64,000 nucleotides of DNA from Oscheius dolichura (lineage: Eukaryota; Nematoda; Chromadorea; Rhabditida; Rhabditidae): contig OW051493.1 in assembly GCA_932521035.1 (NCBI GenBank), positions 4,278,001-4,342,000 of the forward strand, written 5' to 3'. Below are positions 21,542 to 40,500 of this stretch, piece after piece. Numbering within the stretch: position 1 is the stretch's first letter; every line of letters begins with the position of its first letter. Position numbers and translations under genes: made by a program. The notes under the pieces were generated by a model. The model saw only the letters and a list, made by a program, of their open reading frames with translations. It did not search any database and had not been told where the DNA came from.

Positions 21542-23884
21542 CTCTCTCAATCTCCGAACATTCAATAAATTAGAAACTGCAAAGCTACAATTGGAAAGGG
21601 TACGAGGCAGGTGGAAGAGGGAGAAAAAGAGAGAAGTTGATTGAAATGTGTGAGCCATGTAATCCGGTGCAGGAGAGGGGAAATGGCTTCGCATTCAGTT
21701 GAAATCTAAAATTAGCCGGCAACCAAAAATCGACTGGGAGATAAAAAGAGAGGAGGGGGAGGTGTCTCTTCTAATGGCAGATGAATGGAGAGAAAGAGGA
21801 GAGTAAGTAAGGCAGGGGAAGGGGCGTTCCTCGGCAAACAGAGCTTGTCTCATAGTTGGGATCAATGTCAATTTAGGCACTGCAGCATCAGATTAGAAAA
21901 GGAGGTTCTGGGGGTGATGATGATGTCATCTATTCATTATGGACAGCGGCTTTCTCGACAATTCGAGGGGGAAAATAAGGCAATTGGAAGAGGAAGTCCC
22001 AGGTTTGGCTGGAACTCAATTACGAGTCGGGACGAGGAAAGCCTCAAAACCCCGGAGGACACTTGATGCCCGACAATGAACGGGTAATCTCGCCCGAGGA
22101 GACACACAATCCGGAAGGGGCTCTGCCCGGAGACGGCAATGAATCAACGAGGAGCCCTCATCGGAACTTAGGGCAACGTATTTATGAGGCCATTCATATA
22201 AAGGATAAGCCGGGCACTCTTCTCGTGTTGTCATGGAAAGGTGCGGACGGGGAAGGAAGGCGGTGGAGGGGGGTATAGATCTTCCTGACGTCATCTACGG
22301 CTACGACTTCCTCTATGGGACGTCATTTTTCTGACCCCAGAAGAAGACGGGGGGCCACAAACAAGTTTCGCAACGGTCCTTGGTCCCCCCGGCAGATGAG
22401 ACAATGCCGTTAGCATCGGGGTCTCTTTGACAAATTTTACTGGAATGCTCGTTATGGGATAGCCTGGGGCGAGGCCATTCTGAGGGAAAGCCATTTCGGG
22501 GGGACGACTTTTTGCCAGGAGGAGATAATGAGCAGACCAATGGCTGCCCAAATGGATAGGGAGAGCCGGCGCCAATATCGAATAAAATTAAGAGTTCTGG
22601 AAGGAACGGACTTGAGGGGCAGAGGGGGTGACTCTCCCTCTCAGTTATTCAGAAGAAAGCTCATTGATCACTGCGATCAAAGGAATATAAGGATCTAAGC
22701 CATCTACATGCGATGGATGGCATCCGCCGGCCCCTGGAGACGTCCTCCCCCGCCCCCCTAAATCTCCCGGCTGATTGGAGTAATGAGGCATTGAAAGTGG
22801 AAAGGGAACAGGGAAAAAGAGAGGCATTTGATATGTTTGTATTTGTGACGTGAGGGAGTCTAATTGGATGGTCGATAGAGCCAGGAGAGCTCTGCCGTCC
22901 TTCACCCACTGTCATCGGTGGAAGCCTGACGATCAATACGACGTCGGGACGGGTACGCACGGCCGACCTCACCCTGATTCAGCTCAGAATTGCAACTTGA
23001 GTGTTTTGGAAAGACAACAAAAGCCCGGACACTTTAGAATATTTGAGACGGGAGAAGGCGTGGACGACCTGGGAATTATGCAAAAGGCGACTGCAATTAC
23101 AAGTGGCCAGATGGCCGAGGGCTATGTTCTATTCTTCTAGGTGAGAGGAACACCGGAAGAGGTAGAGCTAATTCCTTTATAAGAAAGCTCGAGGGGTGAT
23201 GATATGAGTTAATCTCGAGTTATGCTCCAGGTTTATAGGAGGACGAGGAAATCCCCTTGCGAATATGGGTGACTTGTCTTTGGTGGCTCGTTGTGGCGAG
23301 GAAGGAGGCCCTCTTGGTGTTATTGAGCCAATTTCTGTAGTCCCCAGTGTCCATTATCATATTGCTTAGTCCATTCTGGACAGCAGACGGCTTCCCGGGT
23401 ATGTCTGTCTCTTTTTACAAGAGGTCTCATATTGGACATCTGTTAGGTCATTTGTAGCCGCCTATGAGATCTCCTCTCTCAGTTTCGCGTCCTCTTTCAG
23501 CCAGACGGGCTCTTATTGATCACGAAATACAAACACCTTGTTATCTCAATTTCCAACCCCCACTTTGGCTTGCTGGAAATGCCCCTCCCGCGTTCTTGTG
23601 ATGGCTATTCTTCGGCCAAATTCTTTGAAATTTTTTTTTCAATTTTAGTTTCTTTTTATCTTTACCGCATTTTCATCGTTTTCCCGCAAATTGAAGTCAG
23701 TATTCGTGCTCTGCTGAGAGTGCAGTTGCGCAAGGATTTCAAAATTCCCGCTTACTGCGCCAGTGTCCAATAGCCATTGCCCCCGCCCATTGTGCGTCCC
23801 ATCCTTGTCATTTTGTGAAACCTCTCCCTCTATTGATTTTCGTGTCCTCATCCTCAATTTCATTCCGGATATTCCAGAGTCAAA
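21542..23884. promoter_or_regulatory. Divergent spacer between unc-104 and beta-tubulin
   Basis: The longest gene-free stretch, 2.3 kb, GC-moderate and purine-rich. No reading frame has coding character or family resemblance. It separates the starts of two microtubule genes and probably holds the promoters of both. CRE-like sites are visible: TGACGTCA at 22286-22293, GACGTCAT at 22318-22325, and half-sites TGACGT near 22846. A polypyrimidine run and CCAG (AG at 23876-23877) precede the tubulin ATG. Confidence 0.5.
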
Positions 23885-25517
<1,633 letters not shown>

Positions 25518-25796
25518 GCCGCGGCTCCTGAACAGGCGATACTCATCTGCTTACCTTTATTTATATGGCATAAATTATTTTCACATTATCGGATCTTTTT
25601 CAATTGACAGTTTTCACAGACATCATGTTGACATTTTCAGGACCGATGTAAGATTCCCACAATATTTTTCAATGTTTCCAACCCCTTTGAAAAGTCAGCC
25701 TGCTGCTACATAACAATCTTGTATCTAGGGAAATCAGGAAATCATCCGTTATCCTGTAAAACCTCCTCTATTGATTTGTCAGACCCAAAGAACTCA

Positions 25797-25896
25797 GTGG
25801 CCGTATGCAATCAACCACCCGGGTAGGGGTTTTGTTCTCAATTTTGTACCCGGGAGCCTCCCGGGTGGGCCCGGGTAGTTGATTGCATACGGCCAC
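25797..25896. repeat. Inverted repeat, 27-bp arms, 46-bp loop
   Basis: Left arm 25797-25823 (starts GTGGCCGTATGCAATCAACC) and right arm 25870-25896 (ends GATTGCATACGGCCAC) are reverse complements with one mismatch. The loop adds further CCCGGG palindromes, four in all, so nested pairings are possible. No clear target-site duplication flanks it. Confidence 0.85.
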
Positions 25897-26189
25897 AGGC
25901 CTCTTTGCTCTTTTTATATGCACGCTACGTGATTGCGTACGCACCGTGAAAGAATAAATACTGGTTTCCCCATTTGAACATTTGTTTGTTGCTGTTTATT
26001 TCTCGCTCCTCCCAACAATCTATCGGGTTTTACATTCTCTAGCTTTGTTATTTTGTTTGTCTCTGTACTTCTCTAGTTTAATACAGGTACTAATGAATCT
26101 CATATTCGCCAGGGATAAAAGGATAAAGCAATTTTTCTAAATCCTTGAAGCCCCTAATTATAATCGCCGTACCGTACATAGCTATATTT

Positions 26190-26191
26190 AG
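26190..26191 (+). promoter_or_regulatory. Trans-splice-acceptor-like AG before smc-5
   Basis: ATATTTAG, then GTATA and the ATG. Confidence 0.45.
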
Positions 26192-26196
26192 GTATA

Positions 26197-31287
<5,091 letters not shown>

Positions 31288-31559
31288 TGTTTTCGGATCT
31301 CACAATGTATACTGGTTTTTCTTATTCACTTCACCGGTTCGATGTGATAAAATTGTCGATATATATAATATTTTTGCTTCTTTACTGGTTTTTACCGTTT
31401 ATCTATATGGGAAAGCCATGCTTGTCCTTTGTAACTTCAAAGGTGTTATAGATCGTTTAGTTGATTAGAATGCTAGAGGATGGGTGAAGAGAAAATACAA
31501 ATAGAAAGTAAGAATCTGAGTAGATATTGATAATAGTCTTCGATATTACAGCTATAAAT

Positions 31560-34500
31560 ATGCCACGTAAGGCAGAAGAGGTGTTTGTGCACATGAATAA
31601 GGATTTCCGAATATCACGAAATATTCGAGCACATTGGTTTTTTGACCATATAAACCAAGAAATTGCAATTGAACGACATGGCAATAATGTAAGTTTGAAA
31701 CATCTTGAAGAAAAAAAAACGAACTATAGACCGGGAAAGAGATGACGGTAATGGGAGTAATACCACTAGACAGAACGCAGAATGAAAACGTCGGAAATGA
31801 AAAATTCATGGTTACGGAATACACAAAAGTTTGAGATGGTGCCGCTGCTCATGTCATCCGTTTTTAGGTGGTTTACATTTCCCGTTTTTATCGGCAAGTC
31901 TATGTGCTTGACTTTAGTCCTTCAGTCATCGTTGCTGTAAGTGTTAATTTATTAAAAAATGAAGAGTTATTAAGGATATGGAAACGGATTCTTGTATCTA
32001 CACTAAGCTGCTCGAATGTCTTCGAGCGAGTCTAAAATCGGTTACTAAACCAGTAAGTCCCGCTCCCTACCATTTCCGACCTTTCAGTTCACAATCCCCG
32101 GCACCGCGGCCCTTTACCACCCGAAGATCTTTGTCAGTATCATTGTCTTCGTCCCGTTTCTTGCTTTCGAAGAAGATCTGACTCTGATTAACAGTGTCCT
32201 TCTGACCAACGACAATGTGAACACCATACTGGCCGAGGTCGAGACGAAGTTCAACTACCTCAAGAAGAAATTGTACAGTTTCTCTCGACCGGTGATGCAC
32301 AAATGGGGACAGCTCAGGAGACGGCATAAGGCATGTTACGGGAGAGATGACAAGAGGAGGATATTCAGAGCCGGCTGGATTCCACTTGTCAGAATGATCC
32401 CACGAGCAGTAATTCGGACCTTGCCGGCGGAGAAGCCAAAACGCACGTCTTCAGGTCCAACCAACAAAAGTGGGAGCAGTCTCTGACTGACAGATTCTCG
32501 CCCTTTAGACATCCCCGCCAGATTATTTCCCTTCCCAACTCGATATTCGCCATACCCAAGAGGATATTGTAAGTGTTATCCCAATAACTAGAAAACGAGT
32601 CCGTCATCAGTGACTCCGAGTCGGCAGCCCAGCGGTCGAAGCTGGTGCACACGGTGGAGGCCAAGGAGGAGGGCTACATTGTGCCAGAGCTGGCTCTCTT
32701 ATTCATGCTTCGACTCGGGCTGACTGTTATCCAGACGATGCCCGAAAATACACAAGCCAGTAAGATTCCTTCCTCTTCCCCCTGATAAACCCATCAGATG
32801 TGATAATTGTAACCGACGGAGTGGCGGGGATGGCCGCCCCAGAAGCCCTTCAAGCCGTCCTCCGGGAACTGCGAAGCTTTACCGTCTCTTGTTCATTCAT
32901 CGAGGTATAATCTCGCCTTTTATAAATTGAGATCTGTTCAGTTGAAAGGCATATCCAAGTTTGCTCCGTGTTTCGGCCACGTCACCTCGGGAGAGCTGTT
33001 CCATTTCCTGGCTACGGCCACATTCGGTGGGTCACCTTCTAACAGTCTCTCCTTTTATCTCCCCGTCCTCTTTAAATAACCACAAAAAAGAACACGGTCG
33101 AATCGGTTCGCAGAACTTTATTCTTTTGTCTTTGCATTTATCATATCTTCGTCTTCGGTCGTCCCGGCTCACTGCTGGAATGCCTTGCAATAGGTATTGT
33201 ACTCCTGCGTGAAGGCGTGCAGCATCTTGAAGAACTTGTTGTCCTTGATCACAAAGTGGGTCGAGATGTACTTCAGGGCGACCATGTGCACGAAGAGGTA
33301 CTGGTGCTGCGTCTGGATCGAGTTGTTCCTCTGGCAGCGGATCTCCCGCAAATAGGGCAGCGCGTCCGCGTTCCAAGGCTTGTTGGCGGCCAGCATCTCC
33401 ATCAGCACGTCGATCAGCACCAGGGCTCCTGTCCTCCCGATGCCCGCGCTGAATTTGTTCGTTTTTCTCTTATAAAAGAGTGCCTACCTGCAGTGGACGA
33501 CAATCGGGCGGCCGTCCTTCTTGAAGGTTCGCGTCAGCATTTTGCACAGCTCGATGGGAGCCTCGTCGGCTGGCGGGGTGCCCCTGTCCGGCCAGTCCTT
33601 CCACCGGTAATGGGTGCATCTGTGTCGGACGTGGGGCTGCGTGGCCAGGGAGACCTCCAGATCGGTGACGATCACCTGCACCGAGGTCGTCGTCTTCCAG
33701 TTGTACTTGGAGATCTTCTTCGCGTTGACCGTCACCCCCTGGAGCTGGAGGGCCTTGGTCACCGTCTGCGGGAAGTACTCGGCGCACTTGGCTGCATTCT
33801 AAAATAGAGCATTGCCATACGGTTAAAAAGGGAGACGAACCATTTCCTTGAAGTTGCACAGCATGAGGATTTGGCCGCACCTCTCCTGGACTATCATATG
33901 CCAGAAGTCGCCAATCGTGCCGGGCAGTGGAGCCTGGGCACAGATGAACTTCTTCTGGCCGAGGACACTGACGTAGTTCGCGTGAATGTAGTCCTTTCCC
34001 GGGTACTTCAGCTGGACGCGGGTCGAATCCAGGCAGCCGACGTCCTTGTATCTGTTCTTCGCTTTGTTATCCGGCTGGGTGAAGGCCGTCATCAGCTCCC
34101 AATTGTTCTCCCGCTTTTCCATTTTGTACTCCTTCACGAGGCCTTGGATTCCTTTTGCCAAAGTCGTCTGGGCAAAGTTGAATACGAGGCGAAGGTCCTC
34201 CTCGGTGTAATCCGCGTCCTTCGATCCCTCCTGTGCCGGTTTGCCAATCTTGGTGGGCGGCTTCGAAGGCTCGGCGGACTGGAGTCGAACGGCGATTCCT
34301 CCTGACTTGCCGGTAGTGCACGTGGGCTCCGCGGAGGGCCTGTATATGGCCTTGTCTTCATCGCGAGTGACGTCAGGATCGATGCTCATCGCCTGCGGGT
34401 CAGCACTCAGCTGGGTCGAAATGTAGTGACTGGGCCTTCTTCCTAAACATCGTGGTTGAATTATCAGTTGGTAGCAGAATCCAGACCAACTACCGGGACG

Positions 34501-37500
34501 GCCTAGATGTCATCTCCCGGTAGCTACGATTGTGACGAGTGGTAAAACGTACTCATCGCGGCGGAGGCAGACAGAGAAATGGCCTCTTCTAATTCTGCCG
34601 AGAAATGGCCTCTTCTAATTCTGCCACAGCTTGTCGAAACCAGAAATTACCCGACTTGACCTGTGGTGGCCTGGCTTTTTGACGACGGCAGCCGTGGATG
34701 TGGGAAAATTAATCCGATCGACGTGTTTTCTGCTGTCCAACGTACAGGCAGAGGGACGGGCGCCTTTTTTGAAATTTGTAAATATAAAGTTAATTCAATG
34801 AGCCTTTCAGGAGGTTATCTGCCGATTGAAAAGACTACGGAGAGTCTCGTCCCGGAGGGGACGGCGCCAGGATTCCAGCCCCTGAACCGGTTCCACCGGG
34901 CCCTTCTCTGCTGGAGTTTTCAAAATGCTCTCCTGGAAAATGAACACATCGCCAGGGCCATCCAAGAAATTAATCCGACATTCGCCGAACTGTATAAGAT
35001 GTGGGAAGATGGCTTTTGACTGGAAATAGTCGTTGTTCAGAAAGAGGGACTACGATGTCCACATGAATACAACCTACACGACGACGCTCAAGGAACTGCT
35101 CTACGTCCGGCTCAGGGAGGGGTTCACTGTCAAAAACGGTAGATTTCTCCGTCTGCCCCAAGTTGACAACCACCTTTTTAGTAACTCTTGTAGACGATAG
35201 AATCCAAATGCTGCTCGCTCTGCCCTTCCGGCCGGGCACCTTCCTGGAATACGGCATCGACGCCCCTTGGCCAACTATTGACAAGAGGTTCGACTAGATT
35301 TACAGGAAAAGAGGGCATTTTAGGGAGCAGATCCAGGTGGATTTGGTAGTGTCCGGCCCGGAAAGCGAGGTACGTGACCTGAAGATCAGCAAGACGACGG
35401 AGGGAGTCTACCGGGCGAATGCCTTGAGAGTCAGCCTGGTCCACTCCTTGGAAGACGCGTGTAGAAGGTATGGGCAGGAGAGGAGGAGTATAAGGGATGA
35501 CTACAGGGTGATCGAGGCCGACACAGTCATGCTCCACATCCACGCCTTCAACACCCATGCAATGTACTACTCCCTCCCGCCGGGCAGCGAGGTCTTTCCC
35601 CTCTACCACTACAACGGGAAGAAGAAGGACAGAGACGACACGAGTGTCGCCCTCATCCCCAAGTTGTGAGTTTTAATCAAAGAATTCCCAACGAAACACT
35701 TACAGTCAACCTCGAGGAAATGATCCCTTCTCCAATTTTCTCCGTTTCTGGAAAATCGTCTGCCATATGAGACACGAAGAATGGTATTCCTTTATCTCGA
35801 CACCCCCTATAAGAAGCATTTCAGGCAAAAATGGGTACATGTCCACTACGAGAGGGCTATTCTGCACTGTAGACCGCGGGGAAATGTCTGTATCGAGAAC
35901 AACAACGAGGAGAAGTGGCGCTGCAGCCTGCCCCGGAAGAAGATGCACAGCTTCCTCATGAAAATGAGTTCGTTCTGTCTCATCAAAAATGAACTCTACG
36001 TTGTTTTTGTTACGAGGTGGCCGCTATAATTTGGGTTTTGTTAAATTCGCTTTAAGGACGGCAGACACCATCCCCAATTTCTTCTACATGATCCGTGTCT
36101 ATGAGGTCATCCCCTACGTCGTGTTCAAGATCGCCTTCCTCGGCGGAATTTGCAGCACAGAACGTCGGATGGTACTCCTGTTTCGAGAAATGAAGGCTAT
36201 TCCATTTCAGTTGGTGTCAAAATTCAAGAAGATGCTGTCCCAAATGACGTACTCTCCCAACGGCAACCACCACGAACAGAAAGTCCTCGTCGTCATGAAA
36301 AGGCCTCTGGAGAGGATCCTCATCCAATATGAGGAGCTGCCCAAAAACATCTTCCTGACCCAGTGGACAATTGGAAAAGAGGACGTTCCTCTGGAGAAAC
36401 CCCTTCGGGTGGAGAACGAACGACACAACTCGATTGCCAAATATCTGGAAGGGCGGTAGGGACAGGAGGATACGAGGAGAAAGGAAGACACTTTTTAGGC
36501 GCCATGTTTGGAAGTTCCCGTTGTCAGTGTTGGAGGGGAATGCCCTGGGCAGTTACGGTGAGACGAAGAGAATCGCGGAAGTTTGTACGAATTGTCTGCT
36601 CCAAAAACGACTACACGAGGGATTCCGAGTGGCCTGGATGAAGAACATGATAATCGGCCTCTGCCGGCAGGTGGAGGTCAAGGGACGATGTATGCTCGAG
36701 CAGTACATCATATTCCAGCCCAGCAGTAAAACATACCTTGAAAGGTACCCCTCCCTTTTAAAGACTAAACAATGCCGTTTCAGTGAGAAGATCATCACCG
36801 GGTCGACCCGACAGCCCGGCTTCCTTTTGGTGGCCGAGTTCTGGTGCGAGCCGTGCCTCGTCGAGGACGAGAAAGGAGTACAGGTGGGTACTCCCCCGAT
36901 CTCTGGATAGGGGACTCTCTCTCTCTCTCTCTTTCCCCAATACACTGAATGCCAATCGTATAGAGAACGGCGATCCGTACATTCGATTGATTTTTCTCTC
37001 ATAAATGTGTATATTCGTCCACGTGTCGAATGGTCGCCGTTGCTCCGCCTCTGGCCGAACAGTTCCCCGTCGGATAAAAAGAGAGAGTCCCACGGTCGGC
37101 AATGATTGCTAGAAGGGGAGGTCTCTCCTCTTCTCGGCGATCAGTGTCGATCCCCTGTCCAGAGCCCCCGCTGTCAAATGGAGAATAGTATCTCGCTTCG
37201 AAAGCCAGTGAGATTCCATTCTCCGTTTCATAGCCACGGCGTCTCCCTCCCTACCCCCTCGTCTAGAGTCCCCGAGCCACCCTCGACGACGACCTCATCG
37301 TCTGTATCTACACTGTCAACCATCTCCTGAACATCTGTAACAATCTCCCCTCGGTCACCGCCCTGAATACGTCCCTAGCCAAGGAGAAGGTAAGCCTTCA
37401 TGGTTACCGGAAGAGTCCCTTCAGGATGGGAGATTTGTTACTCCCCGAGTCTCCTCGGTCGACTGTCCCTTCAACCTCCACACACTCCTCAGGCACTCCC

Positions 37501-40500
37501 GTCGGCTGCTCCTCCATATGCCCATCTTCGAACTGGCCGGTATGCCCTCTGCCCGCTTAGTACGCTGATCCTCCGCGTATAAAACCGTAATCGATATAAT
37601 ATGTGACAAATGACCAGCGGGAAACAGCCGGCTGAGCATACAGTCCATATACGTGCTGTTGTAATAGAGGGACCTTCCAGACGATGCCAATTGGGAGATT
37701 CGGAATGCCATCTTCTCGTCGTCCTTCTTCGAGGAACTCGGTGACCACGCGGACCTTTTCATCGATATCCAGGACCCGACCGTGTTTGCCAAGATCTTCA
37801 CCCAATTGGTCGCGTTCTCCGGAATAATCCTAATCCTCCCTTTTTTAGTTAATCGACAACAAGCATGAATCGAGAGTCAATTTGCATACATTCAAGGAAA
37901 AGGGTTACGGTAATCCCTCTTTTAGCCCATAAAAACTATCACCATCCAGATGATAAATACCAGGCCAAGTGTCGGGTCTTCATCAAGCATTCCCATATCC
38001 ACGCGGTTACTGTATTCATAGTGCCGGCTGTGAATGTGTTGCCGGAGAACGAGCGGAGCTGGCCCTTCGTGGTGACTGTCTGCGAGGAGAGCCTCACGAC
38101 CTACAGTATCATTCGGAACAGCCCGCACAATCGAGCGTTTGAATACACCTTGAACAGGTCGTCGATGGGAAGAGAGGAATTGGAGGGATTTCCCTCTGAG
38201 GATGATTTGAATGGTATCCCCTCGCCGGCCAACTACAGTACTCCCCACTTTACAGATATCGAAATACAGCGCTGGGCGTCCGATCGAGATGTGCCCGTAA
38301 TGCGTGTGAATTATCGGCAGATCCGAATAAAGCCGATGGTGGAAGAGATGCAAAAAGCCATTGCACAGAGGGCTATGGTATCGGCCCTATTCAAATGCCT
38401 GAAAATGGGTAGGCGAGCAGGAGGGACAGGAGAGGACGACGGGGTTGTAGGGAAAGGGGCCACTATCGACCGGGAGGAGATCAACTTCATCCTGGACGAG
38501 ATCTGTGACTACACCAATGTGGAACTGCAGGGTGTCCCCGACTTTATCAACTGCTTCTGTCAGCATCTGGCCCCCCAGCCGAACAAGGTAAAGCTCTTCG
38601 AAAGGGAGACAGTACGGCGAATTTAGGACCACTCTCTCTGCGAGGTGTCCCACTTCCAGACGATCTTCAACGACGCTCTCAAGGAGAACAGCTTCCACTC
38701 CGTTTCTGCCAATCCCGTCTATTACTTCTTCAACCCCACACCGTCTCCAAAGGAACTGCACCGGAGAAACAGCAACATTGCGGAGGCCTGCCTCGGGGGA
38801 AACGAGAAGGCCTACCCTCAGCCATTCTCGGCCAAGTCCGAGTCTCCCGAATTCCCGACGATCAACTTCTCCTCTGAGCTGGCCTCCGGGGACTGTCCCC
38901 TCTTCATCTTCTTCCACTGTGCTTTGATCCTTCCCGCTGGGGAGGAAGAATACGTCGCAGTGGACTACATCCCCTCCTGTGTTAACCAAGTTCTTCTAAC
39001 CGCCGGTAAAACCATCGAAACTGAAGGTAGTTGAGAGTATTTCATGTGGAAATAGAAGTTTAGATCTGGCAAAAGTGAAGATCAAACTGTTGATGTACGT
39101 GTTGACATGGCCGACGAAGGAGGAGATCAAAGACACAAAGGAGGATACCGACTCGGATGACACCGAATTCAGTGGACGAGGCAAGAAATTCATCAGGAAG
39201 CTCCCTTACCAGGTGGAGAGACTTGCCAAATTAGGAACGGCCCCTTTTAGGAACGGGAGATTCTAAGGGACACGATGCACAGTCTGAACCGCTTCCTGGA
39301 GTTGGAATGCCTCCTGGTGCAAAACATGGACCCGCCCGTCTCTCTGGAACACCTTCAGAATCTTTCCCGTTTCATCACCCGAACAGTTGGAAAGACATAT
39401 TGTGACATCCGGGAGACGGACGCGGAGAGGGAAGGGAAAGTCAAGAAGAATCTTCTGACCAAGAGGATCCGACAACGATTCAGGAATTTGAAGTTTGTCA
39501 TCCCGTCGACCAACGCCTTCCATACTCTTGTGGTTTGTTGAACGGCGGGTCATTGTATCATTTTTGCAGGACCGCCTGGATATGAAACAGATTGAGTACT
39601 GTATCTTGAGGAAGGTCGAAGGGGCCAACATGTTTTATATTCGGAAAATGGAGAACAAACGGGCATACGAGATGTTCTTGAAGAGGGAACTACAGGGCAA
39701 GAAGGAGGGAAAACGGATTCGATGCGATTCGAACAGTTCGCGACATCTTTTGTCGCGGACGGAGAGCGAGATATCAATCCTCTCCACCAGTGGAAACCTC
39801 GATCTAGCAGGTGCCTTTGTGTATTTCATTTGAGTAATGCAAGATGTAGGAGGAGACCTGGAAAAGATGCTGAGCCTCTGTCCTGAGAATTCCTGCACTT
39901 TCTGGGTGATCCTCTCCATCGAAAAGACGATCTCCGTTGTCGGGGACGAGGAGATCCGCGTGAAGCTACAATTCTGTGAGAGATATGCGGCCGAACCCAG
40001 TCACAGTAAGATCTATTCGAGCACTTGGAACGAGATGAGGGCGGAGATCCGGAGGATAAACCAGGTCTGAAGGTCATTTGAAAGGAAATCAAAGAAATTT
40101 AGGAGATCCTCCTAGAGAATATGTTCTACACGAGGAATTGTAGCCCGTTCCTCTTGACAAAAGAAGAGAAGGACATCGAGAGGACAAGCGACAGGAGGAC
40201 ATTCTCCGAGACGACGGAAGAGGACGAGGACGGCGTGTTGGATTTGAGCATGGCCCACACGGCCTTCTATGACTTTGCTCCAGGATCGCTGGCTTGTCCT
40301 CTCGTGTGGGAGAAATGGTACGACTTCTATCATTAGAGGAAAGCAACCCCTTTTAGGTTTGAGATTCATCCCCGTCTGAGACGCAAGCACCCGTATGGCC
40401 ATCTTCACGAGATTGCTGTCACTCTCAGGCGGTCGCTGGAACAACACATTGTCTTGAATATCCCTAATACTTTTGTATTCCGGTAAGTTATCCATTACTA

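Larger units (their letters stand above)
25518..26196. other. Spacer between beta-tubulin and SMC5
   Basis: No gene seen. It contains a long inverted repeat (25797-25896), then AATAAA at 25953-25958. If that signal serves tubulin, the 3' UTR would be about 450 nt and would include the hairpin. The last part before 26197 is AT-rich and ends in ATATTTAG, 5 nt before the SMC5 start codon. Confidence 0.5.

Noticed and set aside
21700..23500. Several open frames of 70-100 residues in the unc-104/tubulin spacer
   Set aside because: No family resemblance, no splice continuity, and overlapping frames on both strands suggest chance in GC-rich DNA.
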